A DNA stretch of 32,410 nt, from positions 1-32,410 of the forward strand of contig NZ_VRTT01000081.1 of NCBI RefSeq assembly GCF_008017805.1, read 5' to 3'. This DNA is from Paenibacillus sp. N3.4 (GTDB taxonomy: Bacteria; Bacillota; Bacilli; Paenibacillales; NBRC-103111). Below are positions 1-7,673 of the stretch, piece by piece. The position numbers and the translations under genes were made by a program. The notes beneath the pieces were generated by a model, which was given only the letters and a program-made list of their open reading frames with translations, was not told the DNA's origin and searched no databases. Every line of letters begins with the position of its first letter. Position 1 is the stretch's first letter.

Positions 1-166
1 ACTCCCGCCCATATAACATCCTTATTTATCCAGTTAATTGCCGAAATCTTCTCAGCGAGAGTATCCCCTCTTCATTATCCACAGTTAATAGACTGTCTCA
101 AAACCAGCGTTACAAGTCAAGACTTCAGCTTGCTCCCCTTTTTCACCTCTTATAAGCAGGTTTTTC

Positions 167-295
167 ATGCTTACAAAGCCATCAGCGGGGTACGTATCCT
201 CTGTAACGCTGATAAACGTGCTTAAAGACAACCGTCAAGATGATTTTCCTATCGTTTTTCTTGATGAACTTGCGGAAAAACGAGTCCTTGCTTAA
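167..295 (+). CDS. Possible small ORF, 42 aa, unrecognised
   Basis: An ATG preceded at short distance by AGCAGG opens a 42-codon frame. The product ends in the acidic stretch DELAEKRVLA. I do not recognise it. It lies in a 500-base stretch that otherwise looks degenerate, close to the 10-bp inverted repeat CAGCGTTACA (105-114) / TGTAACGCTG (202-211). It could be a fragment of a mobile-element gene or chance. Only the start context and the open frame support it. Confidence 0.2.
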   Translation: MLTKPSAGYVSSVTLINVLKDNRQDDFPIVFLDELAEKRVLA

Positions 296-334
296 AAATA
301 CTACATGAAGTTCTTTCTGTGAGGAGTGAGACCA

Positions 335-436
335 ATGAAGTTAACACCGCAACAAGTAGATACCAAATGCAAAGGTGATGAAGAAATTGCGGTGTATTTT
401 CATGCGTTGCTCACTCAGAATCAACAATTGTCTTAA
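335..436 (+). CDS. Small ORF, 33 aa; possible transposase N-terminal remnant
   Basis: The start ATG has a good Shine-Dalgarno (GAGGAGTGAG, about 4 bases upstream). The 33-residue product begins MKLTPQQVD and ends ALLTQNQQLS. That pattern of a short polar helix leading into a QNQQL coiled coil resembles the first residues of IS66-type TnpC transposases, where a long coiled coil would follow. Here a stop comes directly after. My inference is a truncated mobile-element remnant; an unrelated small protein is equally possible. The frame stops 4 bases before the terminator of the opposing SDR gene. Confidence 0.3.
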   Translation: MKLTPQQVDTKCKGDEEIAVYFHALLTQNQQLS

Positions 437-439
437 CTG

Positions 440-493
440 AAAAAAAGGCGTTCGGTTAATGGCAGATTTACACATTTGCCACTACCAAACGCC
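440..493 (-). terminator. Rho-independent terminator of the SDR gene
   Basis: Read on the minus strand, the SDR stop codon is followed by a hairpin with arms GGCGTT/AACGCC, an extended ACC/GGT step and TGGCA/TGCCA, then a run of seven T (A 440-446 on the plus strand). There is no T run in the plus direction, so it serves the minus-strand unit. Confidence 0.85.
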
Positions 494-502
494 AACTATT
501 AG

Positions 503-1381
503 TTATATTCGAAATGGTGGGATGTATCTACCGTCGATATCTGTGAATCCATATTCCTTCGCTAGGGTTCCAACTTCCAATAGCTGCCCGGCTTTTTTTG
601 CTACATGAGGGTCCGCGGCAAGTTCAACTACCGCTTTACCAATATATGCCACAGACTCGGTCGGATGAAGGTCCTCAATTTTCATGAAATCAGGATCTCC
701 TGCTTCTAGACCGTAGTGTTTGTATACGGCTTCCGTGCGCATCCAACCCGGAGCTAAGGCGATTGCTGTTACATCAATTCCATTCGCTTTTAAATTGTGG
801 GACATACCGCGGGTCATGTTTACAACAGCGCGTTTGACCGTATCATAAAAAACATTAACAGGATAATCGCCGCCAAAATCGGAATATACGCCAGTGTTAA
901 TCAGTAAACCATATTTTTGTTTAAGGAAAAAGGTGGACATCGCATAGCGGCTGGACACCATCTGAGCGCGCAGACCTGCGTCAAACATTTTGTCCCAACG
1001 TGTCATGGGCTGCTCCCAAAAAGGAACTGAAAAGTCAACGTCATAATAGTTTTCATAACCGCCCCAAGCATTATTGACGACGACGTCGAGGGAACCTTGT
1101 TCTCTGTAGATTTGTTCATAAAGAGCTTTTACTTCCTCATCAACGGTATGGTCACAACGTACGGGTATACCTAGTCCTCCGCGAGCAGTAACCGCTTCTG
1201 CCGTATCCTCTATATTGCCTGATAAATCGGATCTAGTTGTTGAAGCTCTCGTACTGCGTCCAGTTACATAGACGATAGCACCTGCTTCACCCAGGGCCAT
1301 GGCAATACCTTTTCCTCCGCCTCGACTGGCGCCGGTAACTAACACGACTTTTCCACACAGTTTTTTATTGTTAGTGTGCAT
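503..1381 (-). CDS. Short-chain dehydrogenase/reductase (SDR), DHRS1-like
   Basis: A 292-residue cytoplasmic NAD(P)-dependent oxidoreductase; the substrate is unknown. The Rossmann fold is plain: dinucleotide-binding TGASRGGGKGIA at residues 17-28, an NNAWGG version of the SDR NNAG motif at 103-108, and the catalytic YxxxK pair Y179/K183. The NNAWGG form and extended length recall the DHRS1-like branch rather than FabG-like enzymes. The ATG start follows AAGGAGG at 7 bases. It lies 107 bases downstream of a YafY/WYL regulator on the same strand and ends in a strong terminator. A 17-bp palindrome overlaps its likely -35 box, so the neighbour probably regulates it. SDR membership is secure; the reaction is not. 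Confidence 0.88.
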   Translation of the reverse strand: MHTNNKKLCGKVVLVTGASRGGGKGIAMALGEAGAIVYVTGRSTRASTTRSDLSGNIEDTAEAVTARGGLGIPVRCDHTVDEEVKALYEQIYREQGSLDVVVNNAWGGYENYYDVDFSVPFWEQPMTRWDKMFDAGLRAQMVSSRYAMSTFFLKQKYGLLINTGVYSDFGGDYPVNVFYDTVKRAVVNMTRGMSHNLKANGIDVTAIALAPGWMRTEAVYKHYGLEAGDPDFMKIEDLHPTESVAYIGKAVVELAADPHVAKKAGQLLEVGTLAKEYGFTDIDGRYIPPFRI

Positions 1382-1447
1382 CAGTAAACCTCCTTAGACT
1401 AATGACCTAATACTACAAGAGCATACGCTTTCGCAATATTAGGCTCA

Positions 1448-1476
1448 GTTCTAAGGATACGGTTAATCCATGACAA
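1448..1476 (-). promoter_or_regulatory. Candidate promoter of the SDR gene
   Basis: On the minus strand TTGTCA (1476-1471) and TAGAAC (1453-1448) are 17 bases apart, between the YafY stop and the SDR start. The -10 matches only 4 of 6 positions, so this is tentative. The -35 lies inside the palindrome at 1470-1486. Confidence 0.4.
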
Positions 1477-1486
1477 ATCTTGTCAT
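1470..1486. promoter_or_regulatory. 17-bp palindrome, candidate operator
   Basis: The perfect inverted repeat ATGACAA-N3-TTGTCAT sits directly after the stop codon of the WYL regulator and overlaps the candidate -35 box of the SDR gene. Position and symmetry fit a repressor site, most simply for the adjacent YafY-type protein. This is inference from layout only. Confidence 0.5.
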
Positions 1487-1488
1487 AG

Positions 1489-2460
1489 TTATTCAATCAT
1501 TTTGATGCCGTATGCCTGACGCATAGTGTCAATTTGTTCACGAATCCACATAACCATCTCCAGAGGCTCTTCGACCAAAGCTTCTGCTCCCAAACTAAGA
1601 AAGTAACGAGAGAAATGGGGCAAATTGCTTCGGTCCATCTCAGTTTGCAAGAGTCCACTTCCATCTTCATTAAGTTCAATATGGCTTTCCGCGCCGTTCC
1701 TACGTTCATAGGCTCTTATCCCATCTTTCGTCAGTTTAACTCGGAGCTTTATTGGGGTAGAGTTAGCTACGTTCTCATGTCCGGTTTTTAACCATTCAGC
1801 AATGCTAGAGGATGCAAAGTTTTTGCTCGGATGGTTTACTTCAGCTTTTTCCAACAAGAGTATGCGGTCTGCACGAAATAGAAGAAAGCCTTCTTTTAGA
1901 AAGCAATAAGAGGGCAAGTACCAGTATCCATTGGAGGAATAAATGCCAATAGGTTGGATAATTCTTTCTGTTTCTCCATCCTTGGAGGCGTAAATCATTC
2001 GCAGAGGTTGTTCGTCGAGGGAAGCTTCCAAAATTTGTTCCAAATAAGGAGAGCTTTGCGTTCTCGTTGGGGTCCAAAAAGAGACACGATCCTTGAGCGA
2101 ATCAATACGTGCTTTCGTATCTGCCGGCAGATAATGATAAAACTTATTCAGGGCGGAAGTTGACTCCGCTTCAAATGGCAAGGCTCCATAAAATTGGAGT
2201 GATTGAAAGGCGAAGAACATCGCCACGGCCTCCTGTTCAGAGAACAAAATCGGAGGAAGCATCCGTTTCTTCAACAAACGGTAGCCGCCGTTAGGACCGA
2301 ATTCGGTATAGAGTGGCATCCCAAGCTCACTCAACTCCTGCAAATCACGGTGCATCGTTCTCTCCGATACCCCGAATTCGTCAGCCATTTCCTTCGTCGT
2401 GAATTTCATTCGATTATTGACAGCCAACATTAATTGAATTAAACGTTGAGTTTTGTTCAC
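1489..2460 (-). CDS. YafY-family transcriptional regulator (HTH + WYL domain)
   Basis: A 323-residue DNA-binding regulator. Residues 1-60 form a DeoR-like winged helix (FGVSERTMHRDLQEL is the recognition helix), followed by the family's FGPNGGYRL wing. The middle holds a WYL ligand-sensing domain, seen as IYSSNGYWYLPSYC, with the typical LFRADRI strand after it. The length is normal for the family. The start is GTG at 2460 with AGGAGG about 10 bases upstream. It lies 25 bases after the broken LysR gene and 107 bases before the SDR gene, all on the minus strand, so they may be co-transcribed. The local target is probably the SDR gene; the ligand is unknown. Confidence 0.88.
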   Translation of the reverse strand: MNKTQRLIQLMLAVNNRMKFTTKEMADEFGVSERTMHRDLQELSELGMPLYTEFGPNGGYRLLKKRMLPPILFSEQEAVAMFFAFQSLQFYGALPFEAESTSALNKFYHYLPADTKARIDSLKDRVSFWTPTRTQSSPYLEQILEASLDEQPLRMIYASKDGETERIIQPIGIYSSNGYWYLPSYCFLKEGFLLFRADRILLLEKAEVNHPSKNFASSSIAEWLKTGHENVANSTPIKLRVKLTKDGIRAYERRNGAESHIELNEDGSGLLQTEMDRSNLPHFSRYFLSLGAEALVEEPLEMVMWIREQIDTMRQAYGIKMIE

Positions 2461-2485
2461 TTCTCGGATGCCTCCTCTCCGTATA

Positions 2486-3377
2486 TTAAATGATCGTTTT
2501 CATGACCTCTTTCATCGTTGAAACGAAAGCCTCGGCTGCTTTAGAAATATATCTGCCTTTGCGATAGGCGATAACCAGTGTTCGAGTAGGCCTTCCTTCG
2601 AGAGGCAGATGGACCGGAAACAATTCGCTAAAACTTCTTTTTGATATCAAATAAGGCACAAATGCAATGCCCATGCCCGCGGCGACCAACGATTGGACGG
2701 TCTCCATGTTGCTGGACTCGAAAACGATATGAGGAATGATACCAGCTTGCTGGCACAGTTCCAGCGTTAATTTCTGAAACCCTTGGCCTTTTTTTAGCGC
2801 GATAAATCCTCTTTCGCTAACTGATCTATGCGAATAGGCTCATTGCTGGAAGCCAGCGGGTGTAAAGGGGGAACAGCCAATACGATTTCTTCTTCCAGCA
2901 AGGTCTCGTATACGAGAGAATCTTCACGAAGCGGTAGGGAAAGAAGGCTGATATCCGTTTGCCCATTTGATGTGAGCGATTCCAAGTTCGAAGACGTTTC
3001 TTCCACGAGTGAAATTTGGATATCAGGGTAAGCCGCTTGAAAGGCAGGCAAGACGAAAGGGAGTATCGTCGATCCGGTAATCGGCATGCTGCCAACGACT
3101 AAGCGACCTTTTTTCATTTGTGAAATATCTTCCATTTCTTTCTTGAGCTGCTCGACCATATCGAGAATTTTTGTGACTTTTCAACAAATAGGGAGCCAGC
3201 ATGAGTTAGCTCGACAGAATTGGTGCTGCGCTGAAAGAGAAGCACGCCAATTTCTTTTTCTAATTTGGACAATTGTTGACTGAGTGAAGGTTGGGCGATA
3301 TGAAGCTTTTCCGCTGCGCGTGAGAAGTTTCGCTCAATGGCAATTTGAATCGTGTATTGAAGTTGACGTAACTCCAT
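2486..3377 (-). pseudogene. LysR-type transcriptional regulator, broken by two -1 frameshifts
   Basis: Three reading-frame pieces (3377-3114, 3159-2794 and 2707-2486) together make one LysR protein. The N-terminal piece is the winged helix (MELRQLQYTIQIA, then a helix with AQPSLSQQLSKLE). The middle and last pieces form the periplasmic-binding-like effector domain. The first break is at 3168-3172, where one extra base in a 5-base homopolymer turns SQKFSIW into SQKILDMVEQ. The second is at 2804-2806, where one base restores EDFIALKKGQGF. With both restored the protein is 297 residues, normal for the family. I take the ATG at 3377, not 3389, because AAGGAG abuts the upstream ATG. Divergent from leuC, it is the likely leuCD regulator. 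Confidence 0.85.
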
Positions 3378-3610
3378 GGAAAGGATCATCTCCTTGAATT
3401 TTAATAATGAACGTCCTGCCTATTGTTATTTCCTATAATGTAGACGTAGTTTACCACAAGAAGTATCCAAGTAAGAGAAATTTTTTTAGAGGAATGGAAC
3501 AAGTAACGGTGGACAGTGAAATTCTTTCACTTAAAACGTTTTAGCAGCTAAGAGTAACTTCACCCACCCATATCGTTCTTATCCATTTGATCATACGAAC
3601 GAAGTGTTTT

Positions 3611-3656
3611 ATAGGGAAAATCTATGAAGCTTATAGTTATTATATCTTGGAACTAT
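3611..3656. promoter_or_regulatory. Array of ATAG/CTAT half-sites, candidate LysR binding region
   Basis: Alternating half-sites ATAG (3611), CTAT (3622), ATAG (3633) and CTAT (3653) have start-to-start spacings of 11, 11 and 20 bases. The first pair ATAG-N7-CTAT and the second CTAT-N7-ATAG both fit the T-N11-A LysR consensus, and the last pair forms ATAGTT-N12-AACTAT. The array runs from about -72 to -27 relative to a start near 3683. This is the usual arrangement of a LysR recognition site plus an activation site touching the -35 box. Confidence 0.6.
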
Positions 3657-3676
3657 GACGTATTCCGTGCTAAACT
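3647..3676 (+). promoter_or_regulatory. Sigma-A-type promoter of leuCD
   Basis: TTGGAA (3647-3652) and TAAACT (3671-3676) are separated by 18 bases, and the -10 is preceded by TGC, making it an extended -10. The leader to leuC is about 55 bases. The -35 overlaps the last half-site of the candidate LysR array. The rest of the 3390-3736 gap shows no T-box or other riboswitch that I recognise. Confidence 0.5.
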
Positions 3677-3736
3677 ACGTTATGAGGGTAACACATTAAA
3701 CAATTTAGAGCGGATAATGACAAGAGGTGACTGGAT

Positions 3737-5158
3737 ATGAGTAAAAAAACGATGTTTGAGAAGATTTGGGAAAATCATGTTATTAACCAGGAAGAAGGCA
3801 AGCCTAGCGTTATCTACATTGACTTGCAGCTGGTGCATGAAGTAACTTCACCGCAAGCGTTTGAAGGACTTCGTCTTTCGGGTCGTAAAGTACGCAGACC
3901 TGATCTGACTTTTGCAACAATGGATCATAATGTACCGACAAAGGATCGTTTCAACATTACGGACCCGATTTCCAAACAACAAATCGATACACTTTCACAA
4001 AACTGCCGTGATTTCGGTGTGACACTTTTTGACCTAGACAGTCTTGATCAAGGTGTCGTGCACGTTATGGGACCAGAGCTTGGTCTTACACACCCGGGCA
4101 AAACTATCGTATGCGGCGATAGCCACACGTCCACGCATGGTGCGTTCGGCGCATTAGCTTTTGGTATCGGTACGAGTGAGGTAGAACACGTTCTTGCTAC
4201 GCAAACCCTGCAGCAATCCAGAGCCAAAACATTGGAAGTCCGTATCACAGGCAACTTGAAGCCTGGTGTAACTGCAAAGGATTTGATCCTAGGCGTTATT
4301 GCGAAATACGGAACTGACTTTGCAACTGGTTATGTGATTGAATACACGGGCGAAGCCATTCGTGGACTTTCCATGGAAGAGCGTATGACCGTTTGTAACA
4401 TGTCCATCGAAGGTGGAGCTAGAGCGGGTCTGATCGCTCCGGATGAAACGACATTCAACTACCTGCGTGGTCGTGAATACGTGCCTCAAGGTGCGGATTT
4501 TGATGCAGCAGTTGCTGAGTGGTCTCAACTTGTTACAGATGAAGGGGCTACTTATGATTGGGTTCTTGAATTCGATGCCGATACATTGATTCCGCAAGTA
4601 ACCTGGGGGACAAGTCCAGGTATGGGAACGAACATTAACGCACTTGTTCCGGATCCACAGAGCTTCGAAACCGAAAATGAACGCAAAGCTGCTGAAAAAG
4701 CGCTTGAATATATGGATTTAAAACCAGGTACGCCAATGACTGATCTGAAAGTAGACTATGTCTTCATCGGTTCTTGCACAAATGGCCGTATCGAGGATCT
4801 TCGCGCAGCAGCTAAGATTGCGCAAGGCTACACCGTTGACCCTAGCGTAACTGCAATTGTGGTGCCAGGTTCAGGACGCGTGAAGATTCAAGCTGAAAAA
4901 GAAGGTTTGGATAAAATCTTCTCCAACGCAGGATTTGAATGGCGTGATGCAGGCTGCAGTATGTGCTTAGCGATGAACCCAGACGTTCTTCAACCGGGTC
5001 AACGCTGCGCATCTACTTCCAACCGTAACTTTGAAGGTCGTCAAGGCCGTGGCGGACGTACGCATCTTGTATCCCCGGCAATGGCTGTTGCAGCTGCGAT
5101 TAAAGGTCATTTCTTTGATGTTCGTGATTGGGAAATCAAAGAATATCAACAAGCTTAA
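3737..5158 (+). CDS. leuC: 3-isopropylmalate dehydratase, large subunit
   Basis: LeuC with LeuD isomerises 2-isopropylmalate to 3-isopropylmalate in leucine synthesis, using a 4Fe-4S cluster in the cytoplasm. The 473-residue length is that of the full subunit. The cluster ligands are visible: C347 (GSCTNGRIEDL), C407 and C410 (AGCSMCLAMNPD). Other aconitase-family motifs are DHNVPT, GDSHTSTHGAFG and the C-terminal SNRNFEGRQG. The ATG has AGAGGTGA upstream. leuD follows after an 85-base gap containing a hairpin. No leuA or leuB lies next to it here, so the leucine genes are dispersed or lie outside the window. It is divergent from the LysR gene, which probably controls it. Confidence 0.97.
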   Translation: MSKKTMFEKIWENHVINQEEGKPSVIYIDLQLVHEVTSPQAFEGLRLSGRKVRRPDLTFATMDHNVPTKDRFNITDPISKQQIDTLSQNCRDFGVTLFDLDSLDQGVVHVMGPELGLTHPGKTIVCGDSHTSTHGAFGALAFGIGTSEVEHVLATQTLQQSRAKTLEVRITGNLKPGVTAKDLILGVIAKYGTDFATGYVIEYTGEAIRGLSMEERMTVCNMSIEGGARAGLIAPDETTFNYLRGREYVPQGADFDAAVAEWSQLVTDEGATYDWVLEFDADTLIPQVTWGTSPGMGTNINALVPDPQSFETENERKAAEKALEYMDLKPGTPMTDLKVDYVFIGSCTNGRIEDLRAAAKIAQGYTVDPSVTAIVVPGSGRVKIQAEKEGLDKIFSNAGFEWRDAGCSMCLAMNPDVLQPGQRCASTSNRNFEGRQGRGGRTHLVSPAMAVAAAIKGHFFDVRDWEIKEYQQA

Positions 5159-5167
5159 TGTGTGATC

Positions 5168-5189
5168 ATGAGTTTTGATTAAAACTCAT
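5168..5189 (+). other. Intercistronic hairpin between leuC and leuD
   Basis: A perfect 9-bp stem, ATGAGTTTT / AAAACTCAT with a 4-base loop, lies 10 bases after the leuC stop. It is not followed by a T run, so it is not an intrinsic terminator. A second small stem, GTTAG/CTAAC (5204-5218), follows just before the leuD ribosome site. These could protect or tune the leuC 3' end or leuD translation; that is inference. Confidence 0.45.
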
Positions 5190-5243
5190 ACTATGCTTAT
5201 GAAGTTAGTTTTTCTAACGAAAAACTCTAAGGAGAATGAGAAT

Positions 5244-5849
5244 ATGGAAGCTTTCAAACAACATACAGGTCTTGTCGGTCCAGTTGACCGTGTAAATGTA
5301 GATACAGATGCAATTATTCCTAAGCAATTTCTTAAAAGAATTGAGCGCTCCGGTTTTGGCCAATTCCTTTTCTTCGAATGGAGATGGGATGAAGCGGGCA
5401 AAGTCATTGAGAACTTTCCTTTAAACCAAGAGCGTTATCAAGGGGCTTCCGTTCTGATTTCCAGAGCGAACTTTGGTTGCGGTTCTTCTCGTGAACATGC
5501 GCCATGGGCCATTCAAGATTTCGGTTTCCGTGTTATTATTGCTCCGTCTTATGCGGATATTTTCTACAACAACTGCTTTAAAAACAGCATTCTGCCGATA
5601 AAGCTTTCGGAAGAGCAAGTGGAAGACTTGTTCCAACGTACAGCGAAGCACGAAGGCTACAAGCTTAACGTAGACCTGGAAACCAACCAGTTGACGGATG
5701 ATTATGGCTTGAGCATTACGTTTGAGTTAGATGAACACCGTCGTCAATTCTTGCTGCAAGGTTTAGACGATATTGGTTTAACCCTTCAGCATGAAGCGAA
5801 AATTACGGCTTATGAAGAAGCCAATAAAAAACGCTTGGCTTATAAATAA
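5244..5849 (+). CDS. leuD: 3-isopropylmalate dehydratase, small subunit
   Basis: A 201-residue swivel-domain subunit that completes the LeuCD isomerase active site. Recognisable are the N-terminal VGPVDRVNVDTDAIIPKQFLK, the phosphate/substrate-binding NFGCGSSREHAPWA and the IAPSYADIFYNNCFKN strand. I start at the ATG at 5244 because AAGGAG lies just upstream and MEAFKQHTG matches the family N-terminus. The open frame extends upstream to 5175, but those residues have no counterpart in the family. The gene ends in a strong terminator, closing a leuCD unit. Confidence 0.96.
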   Translation: MEAFKQHTGLVGPVDRVNVDTDAIIPKQFLKRIERSGFGQFLFFEWRWDEAGKVIENFPLNQERYQGASVLISRANFGCGSSREHAPWAIQDFGFRVIIAPSYADIFYNNCFKNSILPIKLSEEQVEDLFQRTAKHEGYKLNVDLETNQLTDDYGLSITFELDEHRRQFLLQGLDDIGLTLQHEAKITAYEEANKKRLAYK

Positions 5850-5884
5850 GAATGTAGTGAACTAATCAGGTAGAATTAAGGTGA

Positions 5885-5916
5885 ACCGAGAGGCGAAAAT
5901 GCCTTTCGGTTTTTTT
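5885..5916 (+). terminator. Rho-independent terminator of leuCD
   Basis: The hairpin ACCGAGAGGC / GCCTTTCGGT, with one internal mismatch and the loop GAAAAT, is followed by six further T. It lies 36 bases after the leuD stop. Confidence 0.9.
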
Positions 5917-6048
5917 GTGCTTTTTTACGATATTATCTGTCATAAATTTCAAGTCTGTTTTTTTGCAACTTTTGGCAGTTTTGCACGTCTAATAGATAAC
6001 TAGAATGTCGTAAGAACGGAGGTTTTGCTGTCGGGATTGTGACTATTT

Positions 6049-6057
6049 TGATATAAT
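6049..6057 (+). promoter_or_regulatory. Extended -10 promoter of the amidase unit
   Basis: TGATATAAT gives a consensus TATAAT with the TG extension, about 85 bases before the amidase start. No good -35 hexamer is seen at 16-18 bases, as is common for extended -10 promoters. The rest of 5917-6139 shows no gene. Confidence 0.5.
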
Positions 6058-6139
6058 GGACATCTTGCTGCTAGTTTTTAAGTTATAGATTTTGTAAAGA
6101 TTGATATGACTGCCTAATTCCGACATTACATAGAGGTGA

Positions 6140-7645
6140 ATGATGAAATATCCTGTATTACTTTTGACATTTGTCGTGTTTATGCTGCTCTTGCCTACTT
6201 ACGCTTTTGGAGCCGAAGCTCCAGCTTCCATCAAGCTGTTTATGAATGAGAAGAAGCTAGTCTCAGATGAAGTTCAACCACGTATCGTTAGCGGCAATAC
6301 CATTGTTCCTGTTCGAATTATCGCTGAGGAGATCGGCGCGAAAGTAGAATGGGATGAACGAACACGCAAGGTAACCATTACCAAAGGTGACGTCAATATT
6401 CAGCTAACAATTGATAGTAAAAGTGCTCTAATTAAAGGCAAAAAAGTGGATATGGAAGTGTCTCCGATCATTACGAACGGCAATACTATGCTTCCACTGC
6501 GTTTCATTGGCGAACAATTGGGTATTGAATTTAAGTGGGATGCTCCGACATCCTCTGTGCATATGTTCAAAAATACAGATGACAATTCCAAGCCTGTAAC
6601 GGGTCCCGTTGAAGTCATTGACAAGAACCCAGACGGACAGAATGGGAAAACTCCTACATTGCCACCAACAACAAACCCAGATCCAGGAACGGGTAAAGGA
6701 ACAGATCCAGGAAAAGGAACGGATCCAGAAGCAGGCAAAGGCACTTCAGGGGGAGATAAGGCGCCGGATCCTAATGTGCATGTCCTTACATCGATTGAAC
6801 TAACAGCGAACGAATTGGTTGTGAAAGCCAAAGACGGCACGCTAACACCAACTATGATGAAATTGGCAAATCCAAATCGGATTGTATTTGATTTTCCTAA
6901 TATGTCCTTGGATGACTCGTACCAGAAAATGTTAGTCAATAATGCAGGTGAACTGCCTTCTAAGCATCCACTTGTGCAGAAAATACGGTTTTCCAAATTC
7001 TCTGATAATCCGGCTACGGTCAGAGTAATCTTAGATCTCAAAAGCACAGCGGATTATCGTGTCCAAACAAGCAAAGCAACCAATCAATGGACTGCCTCCA
7101 TTATTGAACATCAAATAACGGTAGTGATTGATGCCGGACACGGCGATCAAGATCCGGGTGCTTTATCAATTACCGGAAAGCATGAGAAGGACTTTACACT
7201 TGCAACAGCGAAGAAAGTAAATAGCCTATTGTCACAGGACAAGCGTGTAGTTGTTTTAATGACTCGTTCGGATGATACCTTCATTCCTTTGGATGATCGT
7301 GTTTCATTTGCGAATGACAACCAAGCTGATCTCTTCTTGTCCATTCATGGCAATAGCGCTAAAGCCACGATTACAGGTACTGAAACCTATTACAATCGTC
7401 CGGAGAGCATTGCTTTCGCCAATACCATTCATAAATACGTAGTAGGAGCTGCAGGATTCGCGGATCGAAAAGTGCGACAAGCAGATTATCGTGTAATCAC
7501 GAAAACAACAATGCCAGCTGTATTGGTAGAAGTCGGTTACTTGTCTAACAAAAATGATGAGGCCGCAATGTATAAAGATGCTTTTCAGGACAAGGTTGCT
7601 GCTTCTATTGTTTCAGCTATCAAAGAATACTTGAACCTCAAATAA
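6140..7645 (+). CDS. Secreted N-acetylmuramoyl-L-alanine amidase (CuAO-N + AMIN + Amidase_3)
   Basis: A 501-residue exported hydrolase that should cleave the lactyl-amide bond between MurNAc and the stem peptide. A signal peptide (residues 1-25, ending YAFGAEA) leads to a CuAO-N stalk domain (about 30-135; VPVRIIAEEIG and LPLRFIGEQLG repeats). A flexible Thr/Pro/Gly linker rich in GTDPGKG follows (about 150-210), then an AMIN wall-targeting domain (about 215-320), then Amidase_3 (about 328-500). The zinc ligands are H334 (DAGHG), E349 and H403 (SIHGN); E464 (VEVGYLSN) is the catalytic acid. The second ATG (6143) fits the ribosome site better than the first. GerMN and SLH genes follow closely, so this is a cell-envelope unit. 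Confidence 0.93.
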   Translation: MMKYPVLLLTFVVFMLLLPTYAFGAEAPASIKLFMNEKKLVSDEVQPRIVSGNTIVPVRIIAEEIGAKVEWDERTRKVTITKGDVNIQLTIDSKSALIKGKKVDMEVSPIITNGNTMLPLRFIGEQLGIEFKWDAPTSSVHMFKNTDDNSKPVTGPVEVIDKNPDGQNGKTPTLPPTTNPDPGTGKGTDPGKGTDPEAGKGTSGGDKAPDPNVHVLTSIELTANELVVKAKDGTLTPTMMKLANPNRIVFDFPNMSLDDSYQKMLVNNAGELPSKHPLVQKIRFSKFSDNPATVRVILDLKSTADYRVQTSKATNQWTASIIEHQITVVIDAGHGDQDPGALSITGKHEKDFTLATAKKVNSLLSQDKRVVVLMTRSDDTFIPLDDRVSFANDNQADLFLSIHGNSAKATITGTETYYNRPESIAFANTIHKYVVGAAGFADRKVRQADYRVITKTTMPAVLVEVGYLSNKNDEAAMYKDAFQDKVAASIVSAIKEYLNLK

Positions 7646-7673
7646 GCTATGAAAGCTCTAAGGAGTGAATAAG

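Noticed and set aside
3390..3736. T-box or other riboswitch upstream of leuC
   Set aside because: No AGGGTGG-like T-box sequence, specifier stem or terminator/antiterminator pair is visible; the operator-like half-sites explain the region better.
6400..7047. 215-codon minus-strand frame inside the amidase gene
   Set aside because: Its Pro/Gly/Ser runs mirror the amidase linker; the sense strand has clear domains.
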